DNA of 64,000 nucleotides from HGM11416 sp045596285 (GTDB lineage Bacteria; Bacillota; Clostridia; Christensenellales; Borkfalkiaceae), in the NCBI GenBank assembly GCA_045596285.1, contig JAZOCA010000130.1, positions 5,761 to 69,760 of the forward strand, read 5' to 3'. The notes beneath the pieces were generated by a model. That model had not been told where the DNA came from, made no database searches, and saw only the letters and a program-made list of their open reading frames with translations. Of the stretch, positions 44,003-52,340 are shown one piece after another (the stretch's first letter is position 1; every line of letters starts with the position of its first letter). A program made the translations under genes and the position numbers.

Positions 44003-46408
44003 ATGATCGATTTTAAAGAAGAAACCGCCGTAAAAAGTTTGATTATGTATGATTACGTCGGCGACTGTATGAGATGGAATATAGAAAAGTGGCAAAGATG
44101 CGCTTTAAAAGAAAACCCGAATATAGTCGATATTATTAAAAACGCAAAGAAAAATAATCGTTCATTAGATAGCGTTTTTGGCCCTGTTTTATGGAAGGTT
44201 GAAGATTATTTCGACGCGAATATAGAAGGAAGAACTGGCCAGAAAAAACTTAAGTTAAATTTAACGTCTTATCCAAAAGGCGAAAAACCAGACTGCCGTT
44301 TTTTAGCGCCGTGTTTTGATGAAAGTGCAAATATAGATTTTTCTAATGCAAAAAAACTTTGGATAAAGATTGATTGTTCACGTATAACCGGTAAATTTTT
44401 CTTTTATTTTGCAATAGAAGATCTTTCTAAGAAAGATAGTTTATTCGCACCCAAAAAGGGTTCTCCCATAGAACTTATTAGTAAAGAAAAAAGTTCTATC
44501 GTTCGCGTAGATGAAAGGGGATATATAAGAATACCAAAACGTTTTAAAGGTTATTTGGTTTACGACCTTTCAAAGAAAAATTTCACAAACCCCACCCCTT
44601 TAAAAGAATGGGATTTTAAAAAATGCGGGCGTTTTCAAATGGCTTTTACCGGGCAAAGATGTTTATACGAAAACTTTTTTATAGAAAGTTTTAACCTTTC
44701 TTACGAAAAGAACGAAAAAGGCGTTATGCCCGAACTTAAACTTGCCTGGGATTTTAACAATTTAAAGCGCAAAACCGATTATCGCAAAGACCTATTGCCT
44801 TGGTATGGTGAATTCGTTGGGAAACATTTAACCGGGCTTGTTTTAAATTATAGAAATTATCCTACGGTGGGTGGTAAAAAAGCAATAGAAGAAATCGTTG
44901 ATGCTTTGCAACAAGCCCAGCAGGAAGACGGTTATCTGGGTGTTTATGCTGGATGTTCGCGCTATTCGCTTTTTACTGAAAACTGGGATTTATGGAATCA
45001 ATATCACGCGATAATAGGGCTTATAGAATGGTATAAATACTCTTTAAGTAACGTCGCTTTCACCATTGCAAAAAAGGCGCTCGATTGTATTTTGGAAGCC
45101 TTTAAGGGGCGTAGTTATATCGTTGCCGGCGGTACAGAAAGCAATCGCAGTATCGCGCATGCGTTTGCTGAATTTTATACTGTAACCGGGGAAGAAAGAT
45201 ATCTTATTGAAGCGGAACGCATTATAATGGAAGACTGTCAGGAAGAAAACGGATGGTATAAGATGGCAAAAAAAGGGGAAGCCTTTTTTAAAACTTCTTG
45301 CACGCGTTGGGAAGTTTTACATACCATTATGGCGCTTAGTACTCTTTATCGGGCAACTAATAAGGAAGAATATTTAACCGTATTAAAAAACCTATGGGCG
45401 ACCATTTATTTATACGACGTTCATAATAACGGTGGGTTTAGCACTAACGAAGGGGCTAAGGGCAATCCCTATGAAGACGGAGTTATTGAAACTTGTTGTT
45501 CTATTGCTTGGGCGGCGCTTACCAACGAGATGTTTAAAAGCGAAAAATTTGCCGTTGTTGCAGATGCTTTTGAAATCACTTATTATAACGCTATTTTAGG
45601 CTCTTTATCATCAAACAAAAAATACTGTACCTATAACACTCCTATGAATACGGTAAAGGGGACTTGCGGTCAGTTTAACGGAAAAAGAGTTCCTTCACAA
45701 GTAGATAGCGCTTTTCAGTTTAACAAGCGTTCAAAAGATATGAACTGTTGTCAGGCGAATTTGGCAAGGGGATTAGGCGAGATTGCTCGCTGGGCTTACG
45801 TTAACGACGATAATGAACTATACGTAAATTACTACGGGCAAAGCGAAGCGGTTGTTCGGGTTGGCGGTAAATACGTTCGTATAAAACAGGAAAGCAAATA
45901 TCCGTTAAACGGCAAATCTTATTTTACCGTTATTCCCGAAGAAGACGGAATGAAATTTACGCTTAATTTTAGAATCCCGCACTGGTCGCTTGGGGCGCGC
46001 ATTATCGTAGAAGGCAAGGAATACAAAATGAGCCCAGATAGATATTTCTCTATTACCAAAAACTGGAAAAGGGGCGAGCGCGCAAGTATAGAAATCGAAT
46101 ACGGAATACGCGTTACTTGGGGTAGAAAGGAACAAAAAGAATATGCAAGTATTTTCTATGGGCCTATTTTGCTCACTTTAGATGAAAAATTTTGCCCCGG
46201 AATAAGTAGAAATGAAGAAATTATTTTTACAAGTTTAAAAAGTAAGAACGTCGCCGTTTGGGAAGACGACGAAAAATACGTTACTTGTAAGGCTCAAACC
46301 ACATCGGGTAAGGAAATTACTTTGGTGGATTTTGCAAGCGCGGGCAAGGAATACAATAATGATTACAGTAGATATTACAGTTGGGTTAGAGTTCTAAAAA
46401 ACGTTTAG
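44003..46408 (+). CDS. GH127/DUF1680-like glycoside hydrolase
   Basis: An 801-residue protein. The central alpha/alpha-barrel (about residues 265-640) carries QEDGYLGVY and YHAIIGLIEWY. The Glu/Cys set of GH127-type beta-L-arabinofuranosidases appears as IETCCSIAW (Glu496, Cys498, Cys499) and MNCCQANLARG (Cys582, Cys583); these Cys bind zinc in the family. The N-terminal 250 residues form an extra beta-rich domain, and a beta-sandwich closes the protein. No signal peptide. It would remove beta-L-arabinose or a similar sugar from imported oligosaccharides. SD AAGGGGAT precedes the ATG. Confidence 0.82.
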   Translation: MIDFKEETAVKSLIMYDYVGDCMRWNIEKWQRCALKENPNIVDIIKNAKKNNRSLDSVFGPVLWKVEDYFDANIEGRTGQKKLKLNLTSYPKGEKPDCRFLAPCFDESANIDFSNAKKLWIKIDCSRITGKFFFYFAIEDLSKKDSLFAPKKGSPIELISKEKSSIVRVDERGYIRIPKRFKGYLVYDLSKKNFTNPTPLKEWDFKKCGRFQMAFTGQRCLYENFFIESFNLSYEKNEKGVMPELKLAWDFNNLKRKTDYRKDLLPWYGEFVGKHLTGLVLNYRNYPTVGGKKAIEEIVDALQQAQQEDGYLGVYAGCSRYSLFTENWDLWNQYHAIIGLIEWYKYSLSNVAFTIAKKALDCILEAFKGRSYIVAGGTESNRSIAHAFAEFYTVTGEERYLIEAERIIMEDCQEENGWYKMAKKGEAFFKTSCTRWEVLHTIMALSTLYRATNKEEYLTVLKNLWATIYLYDVHNNGGFSTNEGAKGNPYEDGVIETCCSIAWAALTNEMFKSEKFAVVADAFEITYYNAILGSLSSNKKYCTYNTPMNTVKGTCGQFNGKRVPSQVDSAFQFNKRSKDMNCCQANLARGLGEIARWAYVNDDNELYVNYYGQSEAVVRVGGKYVRIKQESKYPLNGKSYFTVIPEEDGMKFTLNFRIPHWSLGARIIVEGKEYKMSPDRYFSITKNWKRGERASIEIEYGIRVTWGRKEQKEYASIFYGPILLTLDEKFCPGISRNEEIIFTSLKSKNVAVWEDDEKYVTCKAQTTSGKEITLVDFASAGKEYNNDYSRYYSWVRVLKNV

Positions 46409-46412
46409 TTTA

Positions 46413-46441
46413 TGGCTGTTAATCGTGCTATAGCGCCACTT
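46413..46441 (+). repeat. TAATCG element, copy 10
   Basis: Core TAATCGTGCTATAG enclosed by TGGC / GCCA, 5 nt after the GH127-like stop. Confidence 0.8.
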
Positions 46442-46463
46442 ATTAATTATTTTTTGTAGTTTT

Positions 46464-47150
46464 ATGATTTATGTTGTTGCAGATATTCACGGTGAATACG
46501 ATTTATTTTTAAAACTATTAGATGAAATATCTTTTAGCGAAAGTGACGAAATTATCGTTTGTGGAGATATGATTGATAAGGGAGAAAAGTCCGTTAAACT
46601 TTTGCAACTTCTTTATCAAATGCCAAACGCCACTTGTTTACTTGGTAATCACGAATATTCTTTTTTAAAGCATTACTGGGCTCTTATGAAGGAAGCGTCA
46701 GATGATTATGACGGGGTTTTGCAAGATTTACAAGGATATTTTTCCACAGACGGTCATTTGCTAAACTGGGAACTTATAGACTGGCTTGAAAGTTTGCCCT
46801 ATTACGTAGAACGCGAGCATTTTATATGCGTTCATGCGGGAATTACTACAGAAAACGAGAAGATTTTACCACTTGGCGAAAATCTCCCTGAACATTTTTT
46901 ATACGATAGGCGGTTTAAAGATCCCCATTTTTTACCCATTACCGATAAATGTATCTTTTTTGGGCATACGCCAACTTCTTACGTGTGTGATGAAGATTGT
47001 ATTTTAACATATTTAAATCCGCGCTTTTATGGGGAAAATTCAGTAAGAAAATATGCAAAAATTCACCTTGATACAGGCGTGTGGTTAAATGGAAAACTGG
47101 GTTGCTTTTGTGTTGATACCTTAACGGATTATTACGTAACTAAAGAGTAA
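46464..47150 (+). CDS. Calcineurin-like metallophosphatase (Ser/Thr phosphatase / ApaH type)
   Basis: A 228-residue protein with all metal-binding motifs of the PPP family: ADIHG (Asp7, His9), CGDMIDKG (Asp near residue 35), LGNHE (Asn/His near 60), and later HAG and FGHTP. Such enzymes dephosphorylate proteins or cleave dinucleoside tetraphosphates. No SD is visible. It starts 55 nt after the GH127-like stop, with a TAATCG element in between. Soluble; substrate not known. Confidence 0.9.
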   Translation: MIYVVADIHGEYDLFLKLLDEISFSESDEIIVCGDMIDKGEKSVKLLQLLYQMPNATCLLGNHEYSFLKHYWALMKEASDDYDGVLQDLQGYFSTDGHLLNWELIDWLESLPYYVEREHFICVHAGITTENEKILPLGENLPEHFLYDRRFKDPHFLPITDKCIFFGHTPTSYVCDEDCILTYLNPRFYGENSVRKYAKIHLDTGVWLNGKLGCFCVDTLTDYYVTKE

Positions 47151-47154
47151 AAAT

Positions 47155-47182
47155 AGCGTATAATCGCGCTATAGACGAACTA
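47155..47182 (+). repeat. TAATCG element, copy 11
   Basis: TAGCG-TATAATCG-CGCTA hairpin, core TAATCGCGCTATAG, 4 nt after the phosphatase stop. Confidence 0.8.
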
Positions 47183-47202
47183 TTTTAAATAAAGGAATAA
47201 AA

Positions 47203-47919
47203 ATGAAGAAGGGAAAATGGAAAATTGAACCCTGTACGGGGGTTAGTTATTTACGCAAGATGAAGAACTTTCTTTTTATAGAATTTGAAAGGATTTTTGG
47301 CGAGGAAATAGTCTATAAAAACGATTGCACGATATATAATGATTTTAGCGGTGGAAATCCACAGTTTTTATTAAAAGATAGCAAAATTAAATTAACCCAG
47401 AAAAACTTGGTGTACTGGGCGCAAACAATTTACCAGCTTTCACATGAATTTGGGCATTACGCCATGCGCGCTTGTAGGGATACTCATTTTTATTTGAGTT
47501 GGTATGAAGAAATTTTTTGTGAAGCTCTTTCTTTTTATTTTTTAGACTGGGCAAGTAAAAACTGGAATTTATGCGAACTTTGCGAAATTTCACCCGCCTT
47601 CAACGTTTCCATTAAAAAGTATTTAAACGATATGATTCTAAAATCTGGCAACGATTTTTTTAGGTCATGCGATACTGTTGAAAAATTAAAAGATTACGAA
47701 AAAAATCACGTATATAACAGACCTACACATTTTCATGAAACAAAAGCGCTATTTTACCAAATGCAACTTTTCCCTGAAGATATTAAAGAGCTTTGTAATT
47801 ATCAAAAGTATTTAAAAGAAGATAAGGTGGTTATAAATTTTATAAAATGGCGTAAAGATGATCCTTTTAACAAACTGCTTTTAGTAATGCAAACGTTGCA
47901 ACCTTGTTGGAGTGAATAG
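47203..47919 (+). CDS. Putative zinc metalloprotease-like protein (HEFGH motif)
   Basis: A 238-residue soluble protein. LSHEFGHYAM at residues 79-88 is an HExxH zinc motif (His81, Glu82, His85), and EEIFCEALSFYFLDW about 20 residues later gives a third ligand candidate, as in gluzincins. No signal peptide or membrane segment is seen. A second HFHETKALF motif lies near residue 183. The overall family is not recognised, so activity is inferred only from the motif. SD AAAGGAAT precedes the ATG. Confidence 0.7.
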   Translation: MKKGKWKIEPCTGVSYLRKMKNFLFIEFERIFGEEIVYKNDCTIYNDFSGGNPQFLLKDSKIKLTQKNLVYWAQTIYQLSHEFGHYAMRACRDTHFYLSWYEEIFCEALSFYFLDWASKNWNLCELCEISPAFNVSIKKYLNDMILKSGNDFFRSCDTVEKLKDYEKNHVYNRPTHFHETKALFYQMQLFPEDIKELCNYQKYLKEDKVVINFIKWRKDDPFNKLLLVMQTLQPCWSE

Positions 47920-47926
47920 AATAATA

Positions 47927-47959
47927 AAACCGCGTTAATCGACTTATAGCGCGGTTTTT
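47927..47959 (+). terminator. Terminator with exact TAATCG loop, copy 12
   Basis: Perfect stem AAACCGCG / CGCGGTTT, T5 tail. The 15-nt loop is TTAATCGACTTATAG, i.e. exactly the TAATCG core. It lies 7 nt after the stop codon. Confidence 0.92.
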
Positions 47960-48034
47960 GTTTTTAATATAAATTTTTATGCATGCTTAAGTGCAGTAAT
48001 TGATAAGCGTTTTATATAAAAGATAGTAAAGTGA

Positions 48035-48063
48035 TTGAAAATTATATTTTGTTATGATATAAT
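48035..48063 (+). promoter_or_regulatory. Promoter of anchored propeller-like gene
   Basis: TTGAAA, 17 bp, TATAAT, followed by SD GTAGGAGAG. Confidence 0.83.
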
Positions 48064-48092
48064 GAAAGAAAAGTTAAGTTGTAGGAGAGAAT

Positions 48093-49118
48093 ATGAAAAG
48101 TAATAACGTATTAAAAAAGATCGCTTTTGTATGTCTTATAACGGTAGGAACGATAGCCTTTCTGTTTGGTGGGCTGGTAGGTTATTTTAAACTTCCGGTA
48201 AGTGCATACTATAACGCCTCTGAAAAGGCTTTTAAAATACCAGGTCTTAAGGAAAATTTTGTACCGCAAGGTCTTTTTTATGATGAAAACGAAAAAATCT
48301 TTCTTGTATCTGGCTATAATTCTAAGGCGGACGTCGCTTCTGCCGTTTATTTAGTTAACGAACTTGGCGAAAGTAAAAAAATTAACCTTGCTTATTCGGA
48401 CGGCTCTGATTTTTGCCGTCATTCTGGCGGAATTGCCGTATATGAAAACTGGATGTACGTTGCAGGTTCTTCCGCCCATGCCATTTACGTTTACGATTAT
48501 AAGGAAGCGATTGAATGTGAAAATGGCGCAAGTATCCGCGCGATAGGCAGTATTCCGCTATATAATAAAGAAGATAAAAAGAACGATTATATTAACACTT
48601 CCGCCTTAACGGTGGTAGGAGATACTCTTATTGTTAACGAATATCACTATGGCGAGGAATACCCCTTATTAGATAGTCATAATTTTACTACTTCTTCAGG
48701 CGACGTTCACGGCGGTTATGCTATATTTTTTCAACTTGATAGACGAATGGAATTCGGTACGGACGGTAGTATCGGCAAGGTGTTTAGTATATGTGATAAA
48801 GTTCAAGGAATGACCATTAATAAAGGTAAAATTTACTGTTCAATTTCTTACGGACTTGGTTTTTCTTATCTTAACGAGTATGTGGAATCAAACGTAAAAA
48901 AAGATGGAGAAGTTACTTTGCTTGGCAAAACTTATCCCGTATATTCTTTAGATTCTTCCTGTTTGTTAAGAAGTTATAAGATGCCACCTATGGGCGAATG
49001 TGTAGCGTTTGTTGGCTCTGATTTTTACGTTATTAGCGAGTTTGCAAGCAATAAGTATATTTTAGGCAAGTTTACGGGTGCTTCTTGGTGTTACAAAACA
49101 GATCTTGCAAAAATGTAA
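48093..49118 (+). CDS. Membrane-anchored propeller-like protein of unknown function
   Basis: A 341-residue protein with one N-terminal membrane segment (residues 10-30) and the rest outside. The repeated pattern VPQGLFYDENEKIFLVSGYN, GGIAVYENWMYVAGSS, QGMTINKGKIYCSISYG (each about 70-90 residues apart) suggests a beta-propeller. No enzyme motif was seen. It has its own promoter and is followed 37 nt later by a YhhN-like gene, perhaps in one transcript. Confidence 0.7.
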   Translation: MKSNNVLKKIAFVCLITVGTIAFLFGGLVGYFKLPVSAYYNASEKAFKIPGLKENFVPQGLFYDENEKIFLVSGYNSKADVASAVYLVNELGESKKINLAYSDGSDFCRHSGGIAVYENWMYVAGSSAHAIYVYDYKEAIECENGASIRAIGSIPLYNKEDKKNDYINTSALTVVGDTLIVNEYHYGEEYPLLDSHNFTTSSGDVHGGYAIFFQLDRRMEFGTDGSIGKVFSICDKVQGMTINKGKIYCSISYGLGFSYLNEYVESNVKKDGEVTLLGKTYPVYSLDSSCLLRSYKMPPMGECVAFVGSDFYVISEFASNKYILGKFTGASWCYKTDLAKM

Positions 49119-49155
49119 AAGTGCGTGTATAGATTGATTAACTGCATGTTAAGAG

Positions 49156-49875
49156 ATGAAAAAAATGAAAAACATTAAAGAAAGAATATTAATTTTTATA
49201 AACGTAATATTTTGCTTGGCAGTTTGCGTTTTGAATTATTTTTATCAAAAAAGAAATTTTGATTATACTTTAAAATGTATTACCAGCGCGTTGTTTGCAA
49301 CGTTGGGGATTATAAATTTAATATACCTTATTTATGCAAAGGTAAAGTCCGTTAAGTTTTATCTTTTTATTGCGCTCGGCTTGCTATTTGCATTTGGCGG
49401 AGACGTAGCGATAAATAAAAATTTTGTAATAGGAGCAGGCATCTTTGCGCTTGGGCACGTTTTTTTCGTAATCGGTTATTGTTATTTGCAAAAGATTAAA
49501 GCCTTAGAAGTCCTTATATCCGGTGTTGTTTTTCTTCTTTCGGCGTGTTTTTTGTGTTTTAGTCCCATCGTTCAGTTTGAACCTGACCTGCTTAGGTGGG
49601 TTTGCGTTTTATACGCGCTTATAATTTCATGTATGTTGGGTAAGGCGTGTGCGAATTTTATTCGCCAAAAACAGGCTTTTTATTTAATAATTGCAGTTGC
49701 AAGTCTTCTGTTTTTCTTTTCCGATTTAATGCTTTTATTAGATTGGTTCGTGGGACTTTGGTCGTGGACGAACGAGGCGTGTATGGCAACTTATTATCCA
49801 GCGCTAATAATGCTTGCTTGTTCCGTTCTTTTTAAAAAAGATATATTGTTTATTTCTAAAGAAGTGAATAAATAA
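49156..49875 (+). CDS. YhhN-family (lysoplasmalogenase-like) membrane protein
   Basis: A 239-residue protein with about eight helices. ALGLLFAFGGDVAI and FALGHVFFVIGYCYL match the two conserved stretches of the YhhN/TMEM86 family (Asp in the first, His in the second). Some members hydrolyse lysoplasmalogen. A second ATG at 49165 is equally possible as start. It probably shares the transcript of the preceding propeller-like gene. Confidence 0.78.
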   Translation: MKKMKNIKERILIFINVIFCLAVCVLNYFYQKRNFDYTLKCITSALFATLGIINLIYLIYAKVKSVKFYLFIALGLLFAFGGDVAINKNFVIGAGIFALGHVFFVIGYCYLQKIKALEVLISGVVFLLSACFLCFSPIVQFEPDLLRWVCVLYALIISCMLGKACANFIRQKQAFYLIIAVASLLFFFSDLMLLLDWFVGLWSWTNEACMATYYPALIMLACSVLFKKDILFISKEVNK

Positions 49876-49888
49876 AGCAGGGTGAAAG

Positions 49889-49919
49889 TTGCGATAATTG
49901 CTCTATAGGCGGTTTTTTA
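49889..49919 (+). repeat. TAATCG element, copy 13
   Basis: Core TAATTGCTCTATAG. AAAGTTGC upstream can pair with GCGGTTTT downstream using G-U pairs, so this copy is also a possible terminator (six Ts). Confidence 0.8.
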
Positions 49920-49957
49920 TTTTGTTTTTACCTAAAGTGTAGGCTAAGCTTAATCGG

Positions 49958-49986
49958 TTGACTTTATTAGATATTAGTGATATAAT
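49958..49986 (+). promoter_or_regulatory. Promoter of small membrane protein gene
   Basis: TTGACT, 17 bp, TATAAT. Confidence 0.85.
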
Positions 49987-50038
49987 ATAAATAGAAAAGG
50001 ATGTTTTGCCGTAAAGGTAAAATGATAGGAGCGTCACT

Positions 50039-50287
50039 ATGGAAGATAAAACGTTATTTGCGTTAATGTGTATTCTTTGCAATGCCGTTGGTGTTCCCTG
50101 TTTTATGCAAGGAAAAGTAAGAACGGGTGTGTGGAGAATAATATTAGGCCATCTTACTTTTGGCGTTATTTTTATAATTAATTTCGTAAAGGGAATAACT
50201 CTTGGAATTAAGGTTTTTAAAATGACCGAAGAAGAGTATAGCCAAGTAAAAGGAAATTTAGATAACGGTATTCCGTCTATAAAGTAA
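50039..50287 (+). CDS. Small membrane protein of unknown function
   Basis: An 82-residue protein with two hydrophobic segments (residues 5-22 and 33-57) and a charged C-terminus, of the general type of small TM2-like proteins. SD TAGGAG lies 7 nt upstream of the ATG, and the gene has its own consensus promoter and a terminator. No function can be named. Confidence 0.75.
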   Translation: MEDKTLFALMCILCNAVGVPCFMQGKVRTGVWRIILGHLTFGVIFIINFVKGITLGIKVFKMTEEEYSQVKGNLDNGIPSIK

Positions 50288-50292
50288 AAGTT

Positions 50293-50317
50293 AGCGCTAC
50301 GTTAGTAGCGCTTTTTT
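50293..50317 (+). terminator. Intrinsic terminator directly abutting the next SD
   Basis: AGCGCTAC-GTTA-GTAGCGCT, six Ts. The SD AAAGGAGA of the next gene follows at once and I see no promoter between, so read-through must feed that gene, or its promoter lies upstream. Confidence 0.88.
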
Positions 50318-50330
50318 AAAGGAGAATTTT

Positions 50331-51161
50331 ATGTTAGGTGCAATAATAGGGGACATAGTAGGAAGCAGATTTGAATTTTCTGAAGATGATAACAGGGGTA
50401 AAGATTTTGCTTTCTTCACAAGCACTTGTCGCGCAACGGACGATAGTTTTATGACTATTGCAATTGCAAAAGCACTATTTTTAAGCAAGGGCAATCTTGA
50501 AAAACTTCATGATTACGCTATAAGTTGCATGCAAGAAGTCGGGCGTGATCATATTAATACGGGCTGGGGCGGTGGTTTTTATAAATGGATTTTATCTTCT
50601 TCGCCAAAGCCTTATCAAAGTTACGGAAATGGCGCGGGTATGCGCGTGAGTCCCGTTGGTTGGGTTAGTGAAAGCGAGCAAGAAGTAAAAACGCTTTCTA
50701 AAATAGTAACGCAAGTTAGCCACGACCACGAAGAAGGGCTTAAGGGCGCAGAGTGTGTTGCAATGGGCGTGTATTTGGCTAGAATCGGGAAAACAAAGCA
50801 AGAAATTCGCGAGCGGTTAAGCGAGTATTACCCTATTTTAAAGGACGAAACTTTCACGATAGATTCACTTTACGGTAAATATGGTTACGACGATTACGGA
50901 AACTGGGTTACTTGTCAAGGTAGTATCCCGCAGGCTATAATTGCCTTTTTAGAAAGTGACAGTTTTGAAAACGCCGTTCGTTTAGCCGTTTCTATCGGCG
51001 GGGATTCCGATACGATAGGGGCTATGGCAGGTTCTATTGCTGAAGCATATTACGGCATTCCGATTGAACTTGAAGAAAAGGCTCTTTCTTATTTAAGCGA
51101 AGATTTACTTACCATATATTATGCATTTAACACTATAAAAAAGAAACGAATATTACGATAA
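50331..51161 (+). CDS. ADP-ribosylglycohydrolase family protein
   Basis: A 276-residue protein of the DraG/ARH family. MLGAIIGDIVGSRFEF opens it, ATDDSFM (residues 35-41) and IGGDSDTIGAMAGS (about 221-234) hold the acidic residues that bind the two Mg ions. Members remove ADP-ribose from arginine on proteins or act on related substrates. No target such as nitrogenase reductase is nearby. Its stop codon TAA lies within the TAATCG element that follows. Confidence 0.92.
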   Translation: MLGAIIGDIVGSRFEFSEDDNRGKDFAFFTSTCRATDDSFMTIAIAKALFLSKGNLEKLHDYAISCMQEVGRDHINTGWGGGFYKWILSSSPKPYQSYGNGAGMRVSPVGWVSESEQEVKTLSKIVTQVSHDHEEGLKGAECVAMGVYLARIGKTKQEIRERLSEYYPILKDETFTIDSLYGKYGYDDYGNWVTCQGSIPQAIIAFLESDSFENAVRLAVSIGGDSDTIGAMAGSIAEAYYGIPIELEEKALSYLSEDLLTIYYAFNTIKKKRILR

Positions 51162-51182
51162 TCGACTTATAGGCGTTTTTTT
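51153..51182 (+). repeat. TAATCG element, copy 14, supplying a stop codon
   Basis: Core TAATCGACTTATAG, then GCG and seven Ts. The TAA of the core is the stop codon of the ADP-ribosylglycohydrolase gene. Confidence 0.82.
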
Positions 51183-51398
51183 GCGATAATTAGTATAAAA
51201 CCGCCTAATTTTATAGTTTATAAAAAAGTTACCAAAAGTTTATTTATAATATGATATGATATAGTAAATAATAGAAAATGAAAAATATGTATTATAAAAA
51301 ACCGGCACAATAATGGATGATTAACAATAGGCATAAAGTATGTTAAAACGTAAGCTTGAAACAACCATTTAAGGCGACGGGGAAAAAGGATCTAAGTT

Positions 51399-52133
51399 AT
51401 GTATTTAGAAGATTATTTGTGGTTCTTTATGGCGCTTGGCGTATGTGCGCTTATATCTGCTTTTGCAACTGTTAAGGTTCGCACAACGTACGCCAAATAC
51501 GAAAAGGTTTTTACGCGCTCAAATTACACCGGTTATGATACGGCAACTCGTTTGCTGTATTCAAACGATGTTTACAACGTAACGGTAAATAGAGTTAGCG
51601 GGCATTTAACAGATCACTATCATCCAACTAAAAAACAGTTAAATTTATCTGAAAGCACTTTTGGCAGTAACTCTGTTGCCGCCGTAGCCGTTTCTGCGCA
51701 CGAAGTAGGGCACGTACTTCAAGAAAAGAAGGGGTATTTTTTTTATAAAGTAAGAAAGACGATCGTTCCTATAGTTAATTTAGGTTCGCGACTTGCAATG
51801 CCCCTTGTTTTGGTTGGAATTATTATTGATTTACTTGCTTTAACGGCAAATGAAAACGCGGGCTTTTACGTTGCAATGGTTGGCGTCGTTTTATACGGGC
51901 TATCATTTTTGTTTACACTTATAACTTTACCGGTTGAAATTGATGCAAGCAAGCGCGCAAGAAAAATGCTTTTAAATCAGGGAATTCTTACTCAAGATGA
52001 AATAAAAGGGGCGAATGCCGTTCTTTCTGCCGCAGCATTTACTTACCTTGCTTCAATGCTTACTTCTTTGGTTTATTTCTTAAGATTTTTATTGTACGTG
52101 TTATCGATATTCGGTAGGCGCTCTCGTAGATAA
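51399..52133 (+). CDS. YugP-family zinc metallopeptidase
   Basis: A 244-residue membrane protein. An N-terminal helix (8-25), the zinc motif SAHEVGHVLQ (His101, Glu102, His105), and two or three C-terminal helices match the YugP/PF04298 family, which is widespread in Bacillota but of unknown substrate. EIDASKRARKML (near residue 182) is a conserved family stretch with a likely third ligand. SD AAAAAGGAT lies 9 nt before the ATG. The 237-bp upstream gap shows AT-rich sequence but no clear promoter. Confidence 0.92.
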   Translation: MYLEDYLWFFMALGVCALISAFATVKVRTTYAKYEKVFTRSNYTGYDTATRLLYSNDVYNVTVNRVSGHLTDHYHPTKKQLNLSESTFGSNSVAAVAVSAHEVGHVLQEKKGYFFYKVRKTIVPIVNLGSRLAMPLVLVGIIIDLLALTANENAGFYVAMVGVVLYGLSFLFTLITLPVEIDASKRARKMLLNQGILTQDEIKGANAVLSAAAFTYLASMLTSLVYFLRFLLYVLSIFGRRSRR

Positions 52134-52135
52134 AA

Positions 52136-52168
52136 TTAGCGATAATCGCGCTATAGATAGGTTTTTGC
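52136..52168 (+). repeat. TAATCG element, copy 15
   Basis: TAGCG-ATAATCG-CGCTA hairpin, core TAATCGCGCTATAG, T5. It starts 3 nt after the YugP stop. Confidence 0.82.
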
Positions 52169-52253
52169 AAAAAATAATTAAGTAAAAATATAGAACTTTT
52201 GGTAAAAAAGGCAAGTTTTGGTCTTTAATTTTTAACAAAAGTTCTTTTTTTTA

Positions 52254-52282
52254 TTGCCATAACTTTTTTAGTGTGCTAAAAT
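52254..52282 (+). promoter_or_regulatory. Candidate promoter of MATE gene
   Basis: TTGCCA, 17 bp, TAAAAT. Confidence 0.6.
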
Positions 52283-52340
52283 ATAGGGGTAAGAAGAGAG
52301 AAAGGGGTAAAAAAATAAGTTTAAAAGGAGAAAACGTCTT

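Noticed and set aside
46464..47919. Phosphatase plus HEFGH protein as a toxin-antitoxin or defence pair
   Set aside because: They are separated by a TAATCG element, show no overlap and have no defence-type domains.
47998..48020. GATAAGCGTTTTATA as another TAATCG copy
   Set aside because: It lacks the TCG and one base of spacing; too weak to count.
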